64,000 nucleotides of DNA from positions 55,680 through 119,679 of the forward strand of contig NZ_SDMQ01000011.1 of the NCBI RefSeq assembly GCF_004324755.1, written 5' to 3'. The notes beneath the pieces were generated by a model, which was given only the letters and a program-made list of their open reading frames with translations, searched no databases and was not told the DNA's origin. The translations under genes and the position numbers were made by a program. The DNA is from Propioniciclava sinopodophylli. GTDB taxonomy: Bacteria > Actinomycetota > Actinomycetes > Propionibacteriales > Propionibacteriaceae. Each line of letters starts with the position of its first letter. Position 1 is the first letter of the stretch. This document shows, one piece after another, positions 24,823-34,156 of the stretch.

Positions 24823-25245
24823 GTGGCCATCACGCGACTCCAACCGCTGCTCTCGCACACCGTGTTCCGGTGGGCGTCCGGCCTCAGTGCCCTCGTGGCG
24901 CTGGCGCTCGGGGTCCTCGGCTCCCTGATGGGCGGCAACCCCGACCTGCGCCCCGTGCACGCGATCCTCGCCATGGTGTTCCTGGGGACGTCGCTGGTCT
25001 CGGCGCTGTCGGGCATGCGCTACGGCAAGCAGGCCAACAACCGCAGCGTCGCGCCGATCGGCTTCGGCGTGCTCGCCGTGGGTGCGGTCCAGTACGCGCT
25101 GGGTGAGCTGGCGGTGACGTGGCCGCACATGCTGCTCGGCCTGCTCGTGATCCTCGGCGCGGGCATCCTGTTCGTCCGCTCCCTGCAGCAGCCGGTCGTC
25201 GTGACCGCCGCAGGGCAGGACGCGGGCGACCCCGACGCCCGCTGA
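24823..25245 (+). CDS. Small four-helix membrane protein, paralogue of 23484
   Basis: A 140-residue protein with four hydrophobic segments and a short polar C-terminus. Its pattern RPVHAILAMVFLGTSLVSAL resembles GPLHAMHGMVGNLNFVLAL of the protein at 23484-23867, and PHMLLGLLVILGAGILF matches the last helix, so they are probably distant paralogues. The histidines in helices 2 and 4 are retained. TAGGGT at 24811-24816 stands 6 nt before the GTG start, giving a leaderless mRNA. Role unknown. Confidence 0.72.
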   Translation: MAITRLQPLLSHTVFRWASGLSALVALALGVLGSLMGGNPDLRPVHAILAMVFLGTSLVSALSGMRYGKQANNRSVAPIGFGVLAVGAVQYALGELAVTWPHMLLGLLVILGAGILFVRSLQQPVVVTAAGQDAGDPDAR

Positions 25246-25262
25246 TCTGGCACGCTTGGGGC

Positions 25263-26105
25263 GTGCCTGGTTTCAACGTGTCCCGTGACCACTCCGGCGA
25301 CGCATGGTTCCGCCTCGGTCGCCTGGAGGTGACCACGACCGTCCTGCTCGTGCTCCTCGGTTCGATCGGGATGGTCCTGTCGGCGTTCGTGCCCGCCTTC
25401 CTGGAGGGGGGCGCGTTCGCCCCCGCCCAAGTCCTGCGCGGGGAGGTCTGGCGCATCGTGACGTGGCCGTTCGTGAGCGGGGTATCCCTGTGGGGCGTCC
25501 TCACCCTCGTCCTGCTGTGGTACTTCGGCCGCGACCTGGAGCGCCAGATCGGACGCCGCCCGATGGCGTCGCTGTACGTCGGCCTGTGGGCGACCCTCAC
25601 GGTCGTGTCGCTCGTCGTGGGCCTCGTGCTGGGCGGCGGGGTGATGGCCGGTCTGGACGCCATCCAGTTCATCATCCTGCTGCTGTGGATCGCTGAGTAC
25701 CCCAAGCGCCCGTTCTTCTTCGGCATCCCCGCGTGGGTGGTCGGTGCCGTGCTGGTCGCCATCCAGGTGCTGCAGCTGATCATGATCCGCAACGTGGCCG
25801 GCCTGGTCAGCCTCGTGCTCACCGGCATCGTCGCGATGTTCATCGCCCGCGCGTTCGGCCTGCTGTCCGAGCTCACGTTCCTGCCGGGCGGTCCCGGCGG
25901 ACGCGGTGGGTCGCGGCCCGCGCCGGTGGTGCGTGCGGCGAAGCCCTCCCGGGCCCGGCAGAAGGCGGCCGCCCGGCAGGCGTCCGACCACGAACGCATG
26001 GACGCCCTGCTGGAGAAGATCTCCGAGCAGGGCATCCACAGCCTGACCCCCGCCGAGCGCAAGGAGCTCGAGGCGCTGCGCGAGCGGCGGCGCAAGGGGC
26101 GCTGA
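25263..26105 (+). CDS. Rhomboid-like membrane protein without visible catalytic serine
   Basis: A 280-residue protein with six hydrophobic segments and a basic cytoplasmic tail. VWRIVTWPFVSG, LWYFGRDLERQIGRRPMASL and the spacing of helices match rhomboid/Der1-like proteins. The GxSG serine motif and catalytic histidine are not found; the corresponding stretch reads GGGVMAGLDAIQ. The C-terminal RMDALLEKISEQGIHSLTPA segment resembles the short domain often appended to actinobacterial rhomboid-like proteins. It may bind or escort membrane substrates without cleaving them. GTG start at 25263. Confidence 0.7.
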   Translation: MPGFNVSRDHSGDAWFRLGRLEVTTTVLLVLLGSIGMVLSAFVPAFLEGGAFAPAQVLRGEVWRIVTWPFVSGVSLWGVLTLVLLWYFGRDLERQIGRRPMASLYVGLWATLTVVSLVVGLVLGGGVMAGLDAIQFIILLLWIAEYPKRPFFFGIPAWVVGAVLVAIQVLQLIMIRNVAGLVSLVLTGIVAMFIARAFGLLSELTFLPGGPGGRGGSRPAPVVRAAKPSRARQKAAARQASDHERMDALLEKISEQGIHSLTPAERKELEALRERRRKGR

Positions 26106-26132
26106 CCTGACCCCAGGGTTGGGGTCGGAGGA

Positions 26133-26891
26133 TCAGAGGAGGTTCTGCACGATGCTGGCACCCAGTACGCAGAACAGCAGGAACGACCACCCGCCGGTGA
26201 GGCGTCCGGCCTTCGTGTAGGGCTGCTCGATCGCGCCCGTCCGCGGCACCCCGAACAGCAGGAACAGCGGGATCGTCACGGGTGACAGCGGGCTCGAGAT
26301 CGCCCAGAACCACGCCCAGCGGGTCGCGCGCAGGGTCTGGGGACCCGAGACGAGCAGGCCGAGGGTCAGCAGCGCGCCGAGCAGCCCGCCGATGCCGACC
26401 CACGCCGGGACCTTCCAGCCGTACAGCCACCACGTGGTGTTGCGGTAGTCCTGGATGTGGGTCACGTCGAGCGGCTGGCCGGCGTACTCCTGCAGGCGGT
26501 CCTCGATACGTCCCGTGATCGGGTAGGAGGGGCTCGTGGTGTTGATCGCGACCTGACCGGCGGGCTCGTCACCGGGGATCTCCTGCCGGACGGTGGTGAA
26601 CCGGGGCAGGAAGCCGTCGTGCCAGCGGATCTCGGCGCTCGCCGTGCCGGTGGCGTTCTCGGGGAGGGCGTTGGCGATGACCACCTGGGTGACCCGGCCG
26701 GCGTTGATCGCCCGGCCGAGCTCGTTGAAGTCGGCCGGACGGGTGCCGAAGGCCAGCATGCCGATGCCCACCGTGGCGCAGAGGGCGAGCAGGGCGTAGC
26801 GGAACCACGCCACGGACCGGGGGACGGTCCACCCTGTCGGGCGGGCGCTCGCTGTGGGGGCGGAGGAGGTGGTGCTCATGTCGTCGAGCAT
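26133..26891 (-). CDS. Membrane protein of unknown function
   Basis: A 252-residue protein with one hydrophobic segment near the N-terminus (YALLALCATVGIGMLAFG), an extracytoplasmic domain of about 100 residues (INAGRVTQVVIAN and TGRIEDRLQEYAGQ), and three or four C-terminal hydrophobic segments. No family was recognised. Start either at 26891 (MLDDMSTT) or 26879 (MSTTSS); the choice does not affect the domain content. It is convergent with the rhomboid-like gene and shares its orientation with ilvD. Confidence 0.65.
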   Translation of the reverse strand: MLDDMSTTSSAPTASARPTGWTVPRSVAWFRYALLALCATVGIGMLAFGTRPADFNELGRAINAGRVTQVVIANALPENATGTASAEIRWHDGFLPRFTTVRQEIPGDEPAGQVAINTTSPSYPITGRIEDRLQEYAGQPLDVTHIQDYRNTTWWLYGWKVPAWVGIGGLLGALLTLGLLVSGPQTLRATRWAWFWAISSPLSPVTIPLFLLFGVPRTGAIEQPYTKAGRLTGGWSFLLFCVLGASIVQNLL

Positions 26892-26970
26892 GGCCCCACG
26901 TTACGCCGCCGGGGGTCGGCTCGCGGGTGGTTGCCGCTCAGCCCCGGGGATGATTCGTGCGGGTGCGGTC

Positions 26971-28836
26971 TCAGTCCAGCTCGCGGCGCGCGCCACCCTT
27001 GTCGGCGGACATTGCCAGCGAGGCGTAGATCTTCAGCGCGTTGCTGACCTGGCGCTCCCGGGCGACCGGACGCCAGCCGCGCTCGTCCTGCTCGGCGCGG
27101 CGGGTGGCCAGCTCCTCGTCGGACAGCTCGACGTCGATCGACCGCTCGGGGATGTTGATCGAGATGATGTCGCCGTCGCGGATCAGGCCGATCGGCCCAC
27201 CGGAGGCCGCCTCGGGCGAGATGTGCCCCAGCGACAGGCCCGAGGAGCCACCCGAGAACCGGCCGTCCGTGATGAGCGCGCACTTCGGGCCGAGCCCGAC
27301 GCCCTTGAGGTACGCGGTCGGGTACAACATCTCCTGCATGCCGGGGCCGCCCTTGGGGCCCTCGTAGCGCACGACGACGCAGTCGCCCTCGACGATCTTG
27401 CCGCCGAGGATCATCTCGACCGCCTCGTCCTGGCTCTCGGCGACCTTGGCCGGCCCGCGGAACACCCACTGGTGCTCGGGCACGCCCGCGGTCTTCACGA
27501 TCGCGCCGTCCGGGGCGATGTTGCCCTTGAGGACGCCCAGGCCGCCGTCGGCGGTGTAGGCGTTCTCGACCGAGTGGATGCAGCCGTTCGCGGCGTCCGT
27601 GTCGAGGTCGACCCACCGGTTGGTCGAGGAGAAGGCCTCCGTGGTGCGGACGCCGCCGGGCGCGGCGTACCAGAGGTCGAGGGATTCCGGGGTGGCCTTG
27701 CCGCCGCGGATGTCCCAGTCGTCGAGCCACTGGGCGAGGCTGGGGGAGTGGACGGCGTGCACCGACTCCTCCAGCAGGCCGCCGCGGCGCAGCTCGCCGA
27801 GGATGGCCGGCATGCCGCCCGCGCGATGGACGTCCTCCATCCAGAACTCGGTGGAGTTCGGGGCCACCTTGGCCAGGCACGGGGTCACCCGCGAGAGGGC
27901 GTCGATGTCGTCCTGGGTGAAGTCGACGCCGGCCTCGGTGGCCGCGGCGAGGATGTGCAGCACCGTGTTCGTGGAGCCGCCCATCGCGATGTCGAGGCGC
28001 ATGGCGTTGCTGAACGCCTCCTTGGTGGCGATGCTCTTGGGCAGGACAGACTCGTCGTCCTCCTGGTAGTACCGCTTGGCCAGGTCCACCACGAGGCGTC
28101 CGGCCCGCAGGAACAGGTCGCGACGGGCGGACGCCGTGGCCAGCGTCGAGCCGTTGCCCGGCAGGGACAGGCCGAGGGCCTCGGTGAGGCAGTTCATCGA
28201 GTTCGCGGTGAACATGCCCGAGCACGAGCCGCACGTCGGACAGGCGTTGGCCTCGATCTGCTCGATCTGCTCGTCGGAGACGGTCGAGTCGACGGCCTTG
28301 ATCATCGCGTCGATGAGGTCGAGGCGCTGGTCAGTGCTGCCCTCGTCCGGGGCGCCGGAGACGACGCGCTCGCCGAGGACGCGGCCGGCCTCCATGGGGC
28401 CGCCGCTGACGAACACGGTCGGAATGTTCAGGCGCAGCGCGGCCAGCAGGTGACCGGGGGTGATCTTGTCGCAGTTGGAGATGCACACGAGCGCGTCGGC
28501 CTGGTGGGCGTTGACCATGTACTCGATCGAGTCGGCGATGACCTCGCGGCTCGGCAGGCTGTAGAGCATGCCCGAGTGACCCATCGCGATGCCGTCGTCG
28601 ACGGCGATGGTGTTGAACTCGCGGCCCACGCCACCCGCCTCGGCGACGGCGCCCGCGACGAGCTGGCCCATGTCCTTGAGGTGGACGTGGCCGGGCACGA
28701 ACTGCGTGAACGAGTTGGCGATCGCGACGATGGGCTTGCCGAAGTCGGCGTCCGTCATGCCGGTCGCCCGCCACAGCGCGCGGGCACCGGCCATGTTGCG
28801 GCCGTGGGTGGTGGTGCGTGAACGGAGCTGACCCAT
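26971..28836 (-). CDS. ilvD: Dihydroxyacid dehydratase
   Basis: A 621-residue iron-sulfur enzyme that dehydrates 2,3-dihydroxy acids to 2-keto acids in valine, isoleucine and leucine synthesis. Conserved segments: [20 protein letters not shown] at the start, cluster cysteines in SNCDKITPG and [30 protein letters not shown], and the C-terminal [20 protein letters not shown]. Full length. AGGAAGGA lies 6 nt before the ATG. The gap to the divergent DUF2207 gene (190 bp) shows that gene's TAGGCT promoter element only. Confidence 0.97.
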   Translation of the reverse strand: MGQLRSRTTTHGRNMAGARALWRATGMTDADFGKPIVAIANSFTQFVPGHVHLKDMGQLVAGAVAEAGGVGREFNTIAVDDGIAMGHSGMLYSLPSREVIADSIEYMVNAHQADALVCISNCDKITPGHLLAALRLNIPTVFVSGGPMEAGRVLGERVVSGAPDEGSTDQRLDLIDAMIKAVDSTVSDEQIEQIEANACPTCGSCSGMFTANSMNCLTEALGLSLPGNGSTLATASARRDLFLRAGRLVVDLAKRYYQEDDESVLPKSIATKEAFSNAMRLDIAMGGSTNTVLHILAAATEAGVDFTQDDIDALSRVTPCLAKVAPNSTEFWMEDVHRAGGMPAILGELRRGGLLEESVHAVHSPSLAQWLDDWDIRGGKATPESLDLWYAAPGGVRTTEAFSSTNRWVDLDTDAANGCIHSVENAYTADGGLGVLKGNIAPDGAIVKTAGVPEHQWVFRGPAKVAESQDEAVEMILGGKIVEGDCVVVRYEGPKGGPGMQEMLYPTAYLKGVGLGPKCALITDGRFSGGSSGLSLGHISPEAASGGPIGLIRDGDIISINIPERSIDVELSDEELATRRAEQDERGWRPVARERQVSNALKIYASLAMSADKGGARRELD

Positions 28837-29026
28837 TGTTCGTCCTTCCTGCGGGTTCGGCTCAGGGTAGTCCGTTCGTCACTGCTTCCGCGGGGTGACC
28901 CAGATGGTGACGTCGCAGTGCACGGTCTCGACGCCCGCGGCGTCACCGTCACCCTCGCAGCCGGTCGCCACCCTGATCCTCGTGGCGGGGAGTGAGCCCG
29001 GTTGGGGGCGTCCGTAGGCTGGAGGC

Positions 29027-30160
29027 ATGCTCTGGCCGGCCCTGCTCGCGATCCTCACCGTGGTAGCCCTCGTGGCGCGCATCGTCCTGGTGCGCGGCGA
29101 ACAGGACGCCGTGGGCAACCAGACCGTCGCGGTCGCGTTCGCGCCACCGCGGGCCGTCACGCCCGGCCTCTCGGGGGCGTTGCGCCGGGAGGTGAAGCAC
29201 TCCTCGATCGTGCCGTCCGAGATCCTCGACCTCGCCGTGCGCGGCGTGTGGCAGGTCGGCGTCGTCGGCGAGGGACGCGACAAGGTCTGGTTCGTCCAGC
29301 GCGACGGCATCACCGAGCCCGAGCTGCCCGAGGTGCCGTTGGCCGTGTACCGCGCCGTCTTCCCGCCCGGCTCCGCGCTGACGCGCGTCGAGCTGAGCCC
29401 CGACCCCGGCCGCACACACGCCTTCCAAGCGGCGACCGCCGAGGCGTACGCCGCCGTCGAGCGGCGCGGGTGGGTGGAGCACGGGGTGTCCACCCGGCTG
29501 CTGGCCGCCGGATGGGTCGGCCTCGGGCTGGCGGCCGTCGGCTTCATGACGCTGGCCGGGGGCGCGTCGGGGGCGGCCATCCCGCTGCTCGGCTTCACGA
29601 TCGTGGGCGGTCTGGCCGCGCAGTTCATCAAGCCCAAGCCGTGGCGGTTGACCCAGGAGGGCCGCCGGATCAACGACGAGCTCGACGGCCTCAAGCTCTA
29701 CATGACGATGGCCGAGGCCGACCGGCTGAAGGTGCTGCAGGCTCCCGACACGGCCGAGCGGCTGCCGGCTCTGGCCGGCCCGGACGGCACCGACAAGGGC
29801 GAGATCGCGAAGCTGCACGAGAGGCTGCTGCCCTACGCCGTCCTGTTCGGCATCCTCCCGCAGTGGTCGGAGGTTGTGAAGCACGCCTACGAGGAGGCCG
29901 AGTACGCCCCCGCCTGGCTGGCGCTCGACGTGGCGACCGACATCCTGCTGTGGTCGACGTTCCTGAACATGGGCGGCTTCGACGCCCTCGGCGAGTTGGG
30001 TGACTTCGGCGGCGACATGGGCGAGGCCACCGGCCTGGACGAGATCGGGGCCGGTGACGGCGGCGACTTCGGTGGCGACATGGGCGGTGGCGACGGTGGC
30101 GGCGGCTTCTTCGACGGCGGCGGCGACGGCGGCGGGTTCGACTTCGACTTCGACTTCTGA
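29027..30160 (+). CDS. DUF2207-like membrane protein with Gly/Asp-rich tail
   Basis: A 377-residue protein. One hydrophobic segment opens the protein, then a soluble region (HSSIVPSEILDLAVRGVWQV is typical of DUF2207 proteins, followed by a winged-helix-like stretch). Two hydrophobic segments occur near residues 160-200, and a region YAVLFGILPQWSEVVKHAYE follows. The last ~55 residues are almost only Gly, Asp and Phe, ending FDFDFDF; such low-complexity tails are common in this family. Function unknown. TAGGCT at 29015-29020 is 6 nt upstream; GGAGG is also present just before the ATG. Confidence 0.75.
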   Translation: MLWPALLAILTVVALVARIVLVRGEQDAVGNQTVAVAFAPPRAVTPGLSGALRREVKHSSIVPSEILDLAVRGVWQVGVVGEGRDKVWFVQRDGITEPELPEVPLAVYRAVFPPGSALTRVELSPDPGRTHAFQAATAEAYAAVERRGWVEHGVSTRLLAAGWVGLGLAAVGFMTLAGGASGAAIPLLGFTIVGGLAAQFIKPKPWRLTQEGRRINDELDGLKLYMTMAEADRLKVLQAPDTAERLPALAGPDGTDKGEIAKLHERLLPYAVLFGILPQWSEVVKHAYEEAEYAPAWLALDVATDILLWSTFLNMGGFDALGELGDFGGDMGEATGLDEIGAGDGGDFGGDMGGGDGGGGFFDGGGDGGGFDFDFDF

Positions 30161-30231
30161 GGCCGGTTCCCTGAGCTGCCGAAGGGTCTGGTGCGGCGGC
30201 CCTTGGGAGGCCAAGCGCTGACGCCCCCTCC

Positions 30232-30393
30232 GCCGAGGGCTTGGGTTCAGACTGCCGAGGGCTTGGGTTCAGACTGCCGAGGGCTTGGGTTCAGACTGCC
30301 GAGGGCTTGGGTTCAGGGCGCAGAGCGCGCTCAACCCAAGCCCTTGGCGTCTACAACCCTAGCCCTCGGTGCTCCCCACCCAAGCCCTCGGCG
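30232..30393. repeat. 22-bp repeat array, family B (GCCGAGGGCTTGGG)
   Basis: Four identical-core forward units start at 30232, 30254, 30276 and 30298 (GCCGAGGGCTTGGGTTCAG). They face three inverted units (CCCAAGCCCTTGGC, CCTAGCCCTCGG, CCCAAGCCCTCGGC) at 22-bp steps. It ends 18 bp before the serB start. The only content of the 250-bp gap. Confidence 0.92.
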
Positions 30394-30410
30394 GATGGGA
30401 GGATGGCGCC

Positions 30411-31604
30411 GTGACGGAGATGCAGACCTTGGCGGCGACCCTCACCGGCCCTGACCGCCCGGGCATCACCCAGGCATTGATGACCTCGATCGCCGGGCTC
30501 GGCACCGAGGTGCTCGACTTCGAGCAGGTCGTCGTGCGCGGGCAGGTGACCATCGCGGTGCTGCTCGGCAGCCTTCCCGATGACCTCGACACCCTCGAGG
30601 ACCGCCTCGCCGGCACTTGCGCCCGCCTGGGCTACCGCCTGACGATCGACGAGGGCATCGGCGACAACCCACCGCGTCCGAAGCGAGTCGTTGTGACCAT
30701 CCTCGGCCGCCCCCTACGCGCCACCCACCTGGCCGCGGTCGGCCGCGTCGTCGCCGAGCACGGCGGCAACATCGACCGGGTACGGCGGCTGTCGCGGACG
30801 CCGATGACGACGCTGGAGTTCATGGTCTCCAACGCCGAGGTGGCCTCGCTGCGTCCGGCGCTGGCGGCGACCGCGGCCGAGACGGGGTTCGACGTGTCGG
30901 TCTCCCCGGCCGGGCTGTCGAGGCAGGGCCGTCGGCTCGTCGTGATGGACGTCGACTCCACCCTCATCCGCGACGAGGTCATCGAGTTGCTCGCCCGCCG
31001 CGCCGGCCGCGAGGCCGAGGTGGCCGCGGTCACCGAGCGGGCGATGCGCGGCGAGCTCGACTTCGCCGCCTCGCTGCACGAGCGGGTCGCGACGCTGGCG
31101 GGCCTGCCGGAGAGCGTGTTCGAGGAGGTGCTGGAGTCCGTCCGGCTCACGCCCGGCGCGCGCACGCTCGTGGCCACGCTGCGCGATCTGGGCTTCGCGG
31201 TGGGCCTGGTCTCGGGCGGGTTCATCGAGGTGGTCGGCCCGCTGGCCGAGTCGCTGGGCATCCGGCACGTCCACGCCAACCGGCTCGAGGTGAGCGATGG
31301 CGTCCTCACGGGGCGTGTGCAGGGCGAGGTCGTCGACCGGGCGATGAAGGCGACAATGCTGAAAAAGTTCGCCGACGCCGAGGGCCTGCCCCTGTCACGG
31401 ACCGTCGCGGTGGGCGACGGCGCCAACGACCTCGACATGCTGGCCGCGGCCGGACTGGGGGTGGCGTTCAACGCCAAGCCGGCGGTGCGGGCGTCCGCCC
31501 ACACGGCCCTGAACCTGCCCTACCTGGACGCCGTCCTGCACCTGCTGGGCTTCAGCCGCGAGGAGGTCGAGGACGCCGCGGCCAACCGCCCGCCGCGCCC
31601 CTGA
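30411..31604 (+). CDS. serB: Phosphoserine phosphatase
   Basis: A 397-residue SerB: final step of serine synthesis, hydrolysing O-phosphoserine. Two N-terminal ACT domains (about residues 4-80, with GPDRPGITQALM, and 90-165) likely sense serine. The HAD phosphatase domain shows DVDSTLI with the catalytic aspartates, VGLVSGGFIEV, and VGDGANDLDMLAAAGLGVAF. Full length, like mycobacterial SerB2. GTG 30411 was chosen because GGGAGG sits 8 nt upstream. A 22-bp repeat array lies immediately before it and another right after its stop. Confidence 0.95.
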   Translation: MTEMQTLAATLTGPDRPGITQALMTSIAGLGTEVLDFEQVVVRGQVTIAVLLGSLPDDLDTLEDRLAGTCARLGYRLTIDEGIGDNPPRPKRVVVTILGRPLRATHLAAVGRVVAEHGGNIDRVRRLSRTPMTTLEFMVSNAEVASLRPALAATAAETGFDVSVSPAGLSRQGRRLVVMDVDSTLIRDEVIELLARRAGREAEVAAVTERAMRGELDFAASLHERVATLAGLPESVFEEVLESVRLTPGARTLVATLRDLGFAVGLVSGGFIEVVGPLAESLGIRHVHANRLEVSDGVLTGRVQGEVVDRAMKATMLKKFADAEGLPLSRTVAVGDGANDLDMLAAAGLGVAFNAKPAVRASAHTALNLPYLDAVLHLLGFSREEVEDAAANRPPRP

Positions 31605-31620
31605 CTACCTCGGCACAGCT

Positions 31621-31726
31621 ACCCGGGGCTGTCGGCGCTGGAACCCGGGGCTCTCGGCGCAGGAACCCGGGGCTCCCGGCGCTGGAACCCGGGGCTGTCG
31701 GCGCTGGAACCCGGGGCTGTCGGCGC
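31621..31726. repeat. 22-bp repeat array, family A, five units
   Basis: Five tandem units start at 31621, 31643, 31665, 31687 and 31709, core ACCCGGGGCTGTCGGCG with single-base variants (CTCTCGG, CTCCCGG). It fills the gap between the convergent serB and MFS stop codons. Confidence 0.93.
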
Positions 31727-31742
31727 GGGGTGAGGGGCGCGC

Positions 31743-32933
31743 TCAGGCGCGGGCGGCCCGCGAGACCAGCAGCCAAGGCGTGATGGCGAGCAGCAGCATG
31801 ATGCCGGTGAAGGCGAAGGCCCAGCCGAAGCCCAGCAGGTCGGCGATGGCCCCGGCGATCAGGGTTCCGAAGATCGAGCCCAGGTCGGTGGACATCGAGA
31901 ACGCCGACAGCGCCGGGCCGCCGTTGCGATCGTTGCCGATGATGTCGGCCAGCAGCGCCTGGGAGGCAGGCTGGATCATCGCCGCCCCGACGCCGGTCAG
32001 CAGCGACAAGCCCAGGTACACCGGGATCGACATCGACCACCCGAACACGAGCGTGGTCAGTCCGGCCACGAGCAGGCCGGTCATCAGCACCGGGCGGCGC
32101 CCCACGGCGTCCACGAACCGCCCTGTGAACTGTTGGGCGATCACGTTGCCGACGGCCATCAGCGTCAGCGCGATGCCGGCCATGGGCGCACCGATGGTCG
32201 GGATGGCGGCCGCCATCAGCGGGACCAGCGCGATGCGGACGCCGAAGGTCGCGCCGCCGTTGGCGAAGCCGGTCACCAGCAGGGCGCGGAAGTCGGGGTT
32301 GCGCAGCGCCTCGGCCAGCGTGAGCCGGGGGCGCGCATCGGAGACGGACGTGCCTCGGGGCTGGTCGCGCAGGAACAGCAGCACCACCAGCAGCGCGAGC
32401 ACGACCGCGCCGCCGTAGATCAGGAATGCGACCCGGAAGCCCAGGAACGCCAGGAACGTGCCCAGCACCGGGCCGATGACATTGCCCAGCAGGAACGCCG
32501 ACCCGTACAGCGCCGACGTTCGCCCGCGCGCCTGGGGCGGGGAGAGCCGCACCATCAGGCCCATCGATGAGACCGTGAAGGTCACCGACCCGATGCCGCC
32601 CAGGCCGCGCGACAGCAGCAGGTCCCAGTAGCCGACGGCGATCGCGCACAGGAACGAGCTGGCCGCGACGACGGCGAGGCCGGCGATGTACATCCACCGC
32701 TCGCCGAACTTCCCGATCAGCGAACCGGCGGCGGGGGCGAAGGCCATCCGGGCCAGCGCGAACACCGTCACGATGGCGGACGCCGCGGTCAGGCCCACGT
32801 CGAAGCTGGCCGCGTACTGGGGCAGGATCGGCGCGACGATGCCGAAGCCGAGGGCGATGACGAAGGCCGCCACGACCATCACCCAGATCTCGCGGGGGAT
32901 GGGCACGCGCTCCCGCACGGGGGCGTCCGTCAT
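31743..32933 (-). CDS. MFS transporter
   Basis: A 396-residue twelve-segment major facilitator with the loop motif GSLIGKFGERWMYIAGL and the antiporter-like RGLGGIGSVTFTVSS of helix 5. It resembles drug-efflux (DHA-type) proteins. Substrate unknown. The start at 32933 (MTDAPVRE) overlaps the stop of the upstream PQ-loop gene as ATGA, so the two are translationally coupled. Convergent with serB across a five-unit repeat array. Confidence 0.88.
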   Translation of the reverse strand: MTDAPVRERVPIPREIWVMVVAAFVIALGFGIVAPILPQYAASFDVGLTAASAIVTVFALARMAFAPAAGSLIGKFGERWMYIAGLAVVAASSFLCAIAVGYWDLLLSRGLGGIGSVTFTVSSMGLMVRLSPPQARGRTSALYGSAFLLGNVIGPVLGTFLAFLGFRVAFLIYGGAVVLALLVVLLFLRDQPRGTSVSDARPRLTLAEALRNPDFRALLVTGFANGGATFGVRIALVPLMAAAIPTIGAPMAGIALTLMAVGNVIAQQFTGRFVDAVGRRPVLMTGLLVAGLTTLVFGWSMSIPVYLGLSLLTGVGAAMIQPASQALLADIIGNDRNGGPALSAFSMSTDLGSIFGTLIAGAIADLLGFGWAFAFTGIMLLLAITPWLLVSRAARA

Positions 32934-33553
32934 GCCGCCTCCGCCACCTGCGGGCGGGCGCGGGGGCGCAGGCGTCCGGACCGGCGCAGCAGCCACAGCG
33001 CCACGTTGAGCGCGCACACCAGCCCGATCACCGTGGCGCAGATCAGGATCGACAGGTCGCCGACCAGGAACGCCCACGACCACCACATCGCCTGGACGAC
33101 GAGGGCCCCCACCACGAACACCGGCGAGACGCCGTCGATGTCGGGCGAGCTGACCAGGTCGCGCGTCTGCGCGCCGAAGCCGATGGCCAGCGGGAACACG
33201 GCGAACACCCCGAAACCGCCCTCAGGGGCGACGGCCACGACGAGCACGCCGAGCAGGCCGACCGCCAGCGGCAGCAGCCAGGTGCGCAGCACGGGCAGCC
33301 GCCGGTCGCGCTGGACGAGCAGGAGCACCAGGGCGGCGAGCAGCCCGCTCAGGGAGTTCGGGACGACCACGTTCGCGTGCCCCGACGCGAGACCGTGCGC
33401 CGTCCAGCCGATGCCGTTGGCGACGTTGAGCTGCCACAGCAGCGGGCTGACGCCGGCGCTCGTGCCCGTGGACAGCAGCCGCACCACCTGGGGCACGGAC
33501 AGGGCCGTCCCCGCGACGGCGCAGGCCCAACCCCACAGCACGACGAGATCCAC
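32930..33553 (-). CDS. PQ-loop/SemiSWEET-like membrane protein
   Basis: A 207-residue protein with about seven hydrophobic segments and two PQ-loop-like repeats: WACAVAGTALSVPQVVRLLS near the N-terminus, and a second triple-helix bundle from FAVFPLAIGFGAQTRDL on. PQ-loop proteins transport sugars or amino acids. GTG start 33553 is 6 nt after TACGCT on this strand (33560-33565), a leaderless pattern. The stop overlaps the downstream MFS start. Confidence 0.75.
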   Translation of the reverse strand: MDLVVLWGWACAVAGTALSVPQVVRLLSTGTSAGVSPLLWQLNVANGIGWTAHGLASGHANVVVPNSLSGLLAALVLLLVQRDRRLPVLRTWLLPLAVGLLGVLVVAVAPEGGFGVFAVFPLAIGFGAQTRDLVSSPDIDGVSPVFVVGALVVQAMWWSWAFLVGDLSILICATVIGLVCALNVALWLLRRSGRLRPRARPQVAEAA

Positions 33554-33637
33554 CCGAGCAGCGTACGTGCCCGGCGCCCGTGCACCCGCATCGGACGCCA
33601 CCTGTTGCCGCGCGCACCGGCCCGGTAGCGTGGCGGC

Positions 33638-34156
33638 ATGACCACCCTCGTGCTCACGGTGATCGGCGACGACCGGTCCGGCATCGTCAACGCGCTCGCG
33701 GAGGTCGCGGCCGCCCACGACGGCAACTGGGAGCGCAGCCAGATGGCCGAACTCGCCGGTGCCTTCGCCGGCATCGTCGTCGTGACGCTTCCCGACGACC
33801 GCGCGGACGCCTTCCGCGCCGGCCTGGACGCCCTCGACGGGCTCACCATCGTCGTCCACGACGCGGACGCACATGCTGCCGACGAGCCCGACAGCCGCCT
33901 CACGGTCGAGCTGCTCGGCAACGACCGCCCTGGCCTGGTCAAGGAGCTCTCCGCGGTCTTCACCGAGCACGGCCTCTCCATTGAGGAGCTCGAGACGGGT
34001 TCCTATGACGCTCCGATGGCCGGCGGTCGCCTCTTCGAGGCGCACATGGTCGTCCCCGTCACCGCCGGAACCGATGCGGACGCCCTGCGTTCTGCCCTCG
34101 AGCGCCTCGCCATGGAGCTGATGGTGGACATCACTGTCGAGGACCTGGGGGAGTGA
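33638..34156 (+). CDS. ACT-domain protein, GcvR-like
   Basis: A 172-residue protein made of two ACT domains (residues ~1-80 with VIGDDRSGIVNALAEVAA, and ~88-168 with LLGNDRPGLVKELSAVF). This is the architecture of GcvR-type glycine-cleavage regulators and related amino-acid-sensing proteins. It probably binds a small amino acid and a partner protein; the target is not visible, but serB and serine dehydratase are in the same region. TAGCGT at 33626-33631 lies 6 nt before the ATG. The stop overlaps the next start by 4 bp. Confidence 0.85.
   Translation: MTTLVLTVIGDDRSGIVNALAEVAAAHDGNWERSQMAELAGAFAGIVVVTLPDDRADAFRAGLDALDGLTIVVHDADAHAADEPDSRLTVELLGNDRPGLVKELSAVFTEHGLSIEELETGSYDAPMAGGRLFEAHMVVPVTAGTDADALRSALERLAMELMVDITVEDLGE

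Noticed and set aside
26854..28821. 655-residue plus-strand frame across ilvD
   Set aside because: It is antisense to a full-length dihydroxyacid dehydratase and has shadow-frame composition.
30232..30393. Possible CRISPR array (regular repeats)
   Set aside because: Units are 22 bp end to end with identical short spacers, some inverted, and no cas gene is present. CRISPR needs ~24-40-bp repeats with unique spacers.
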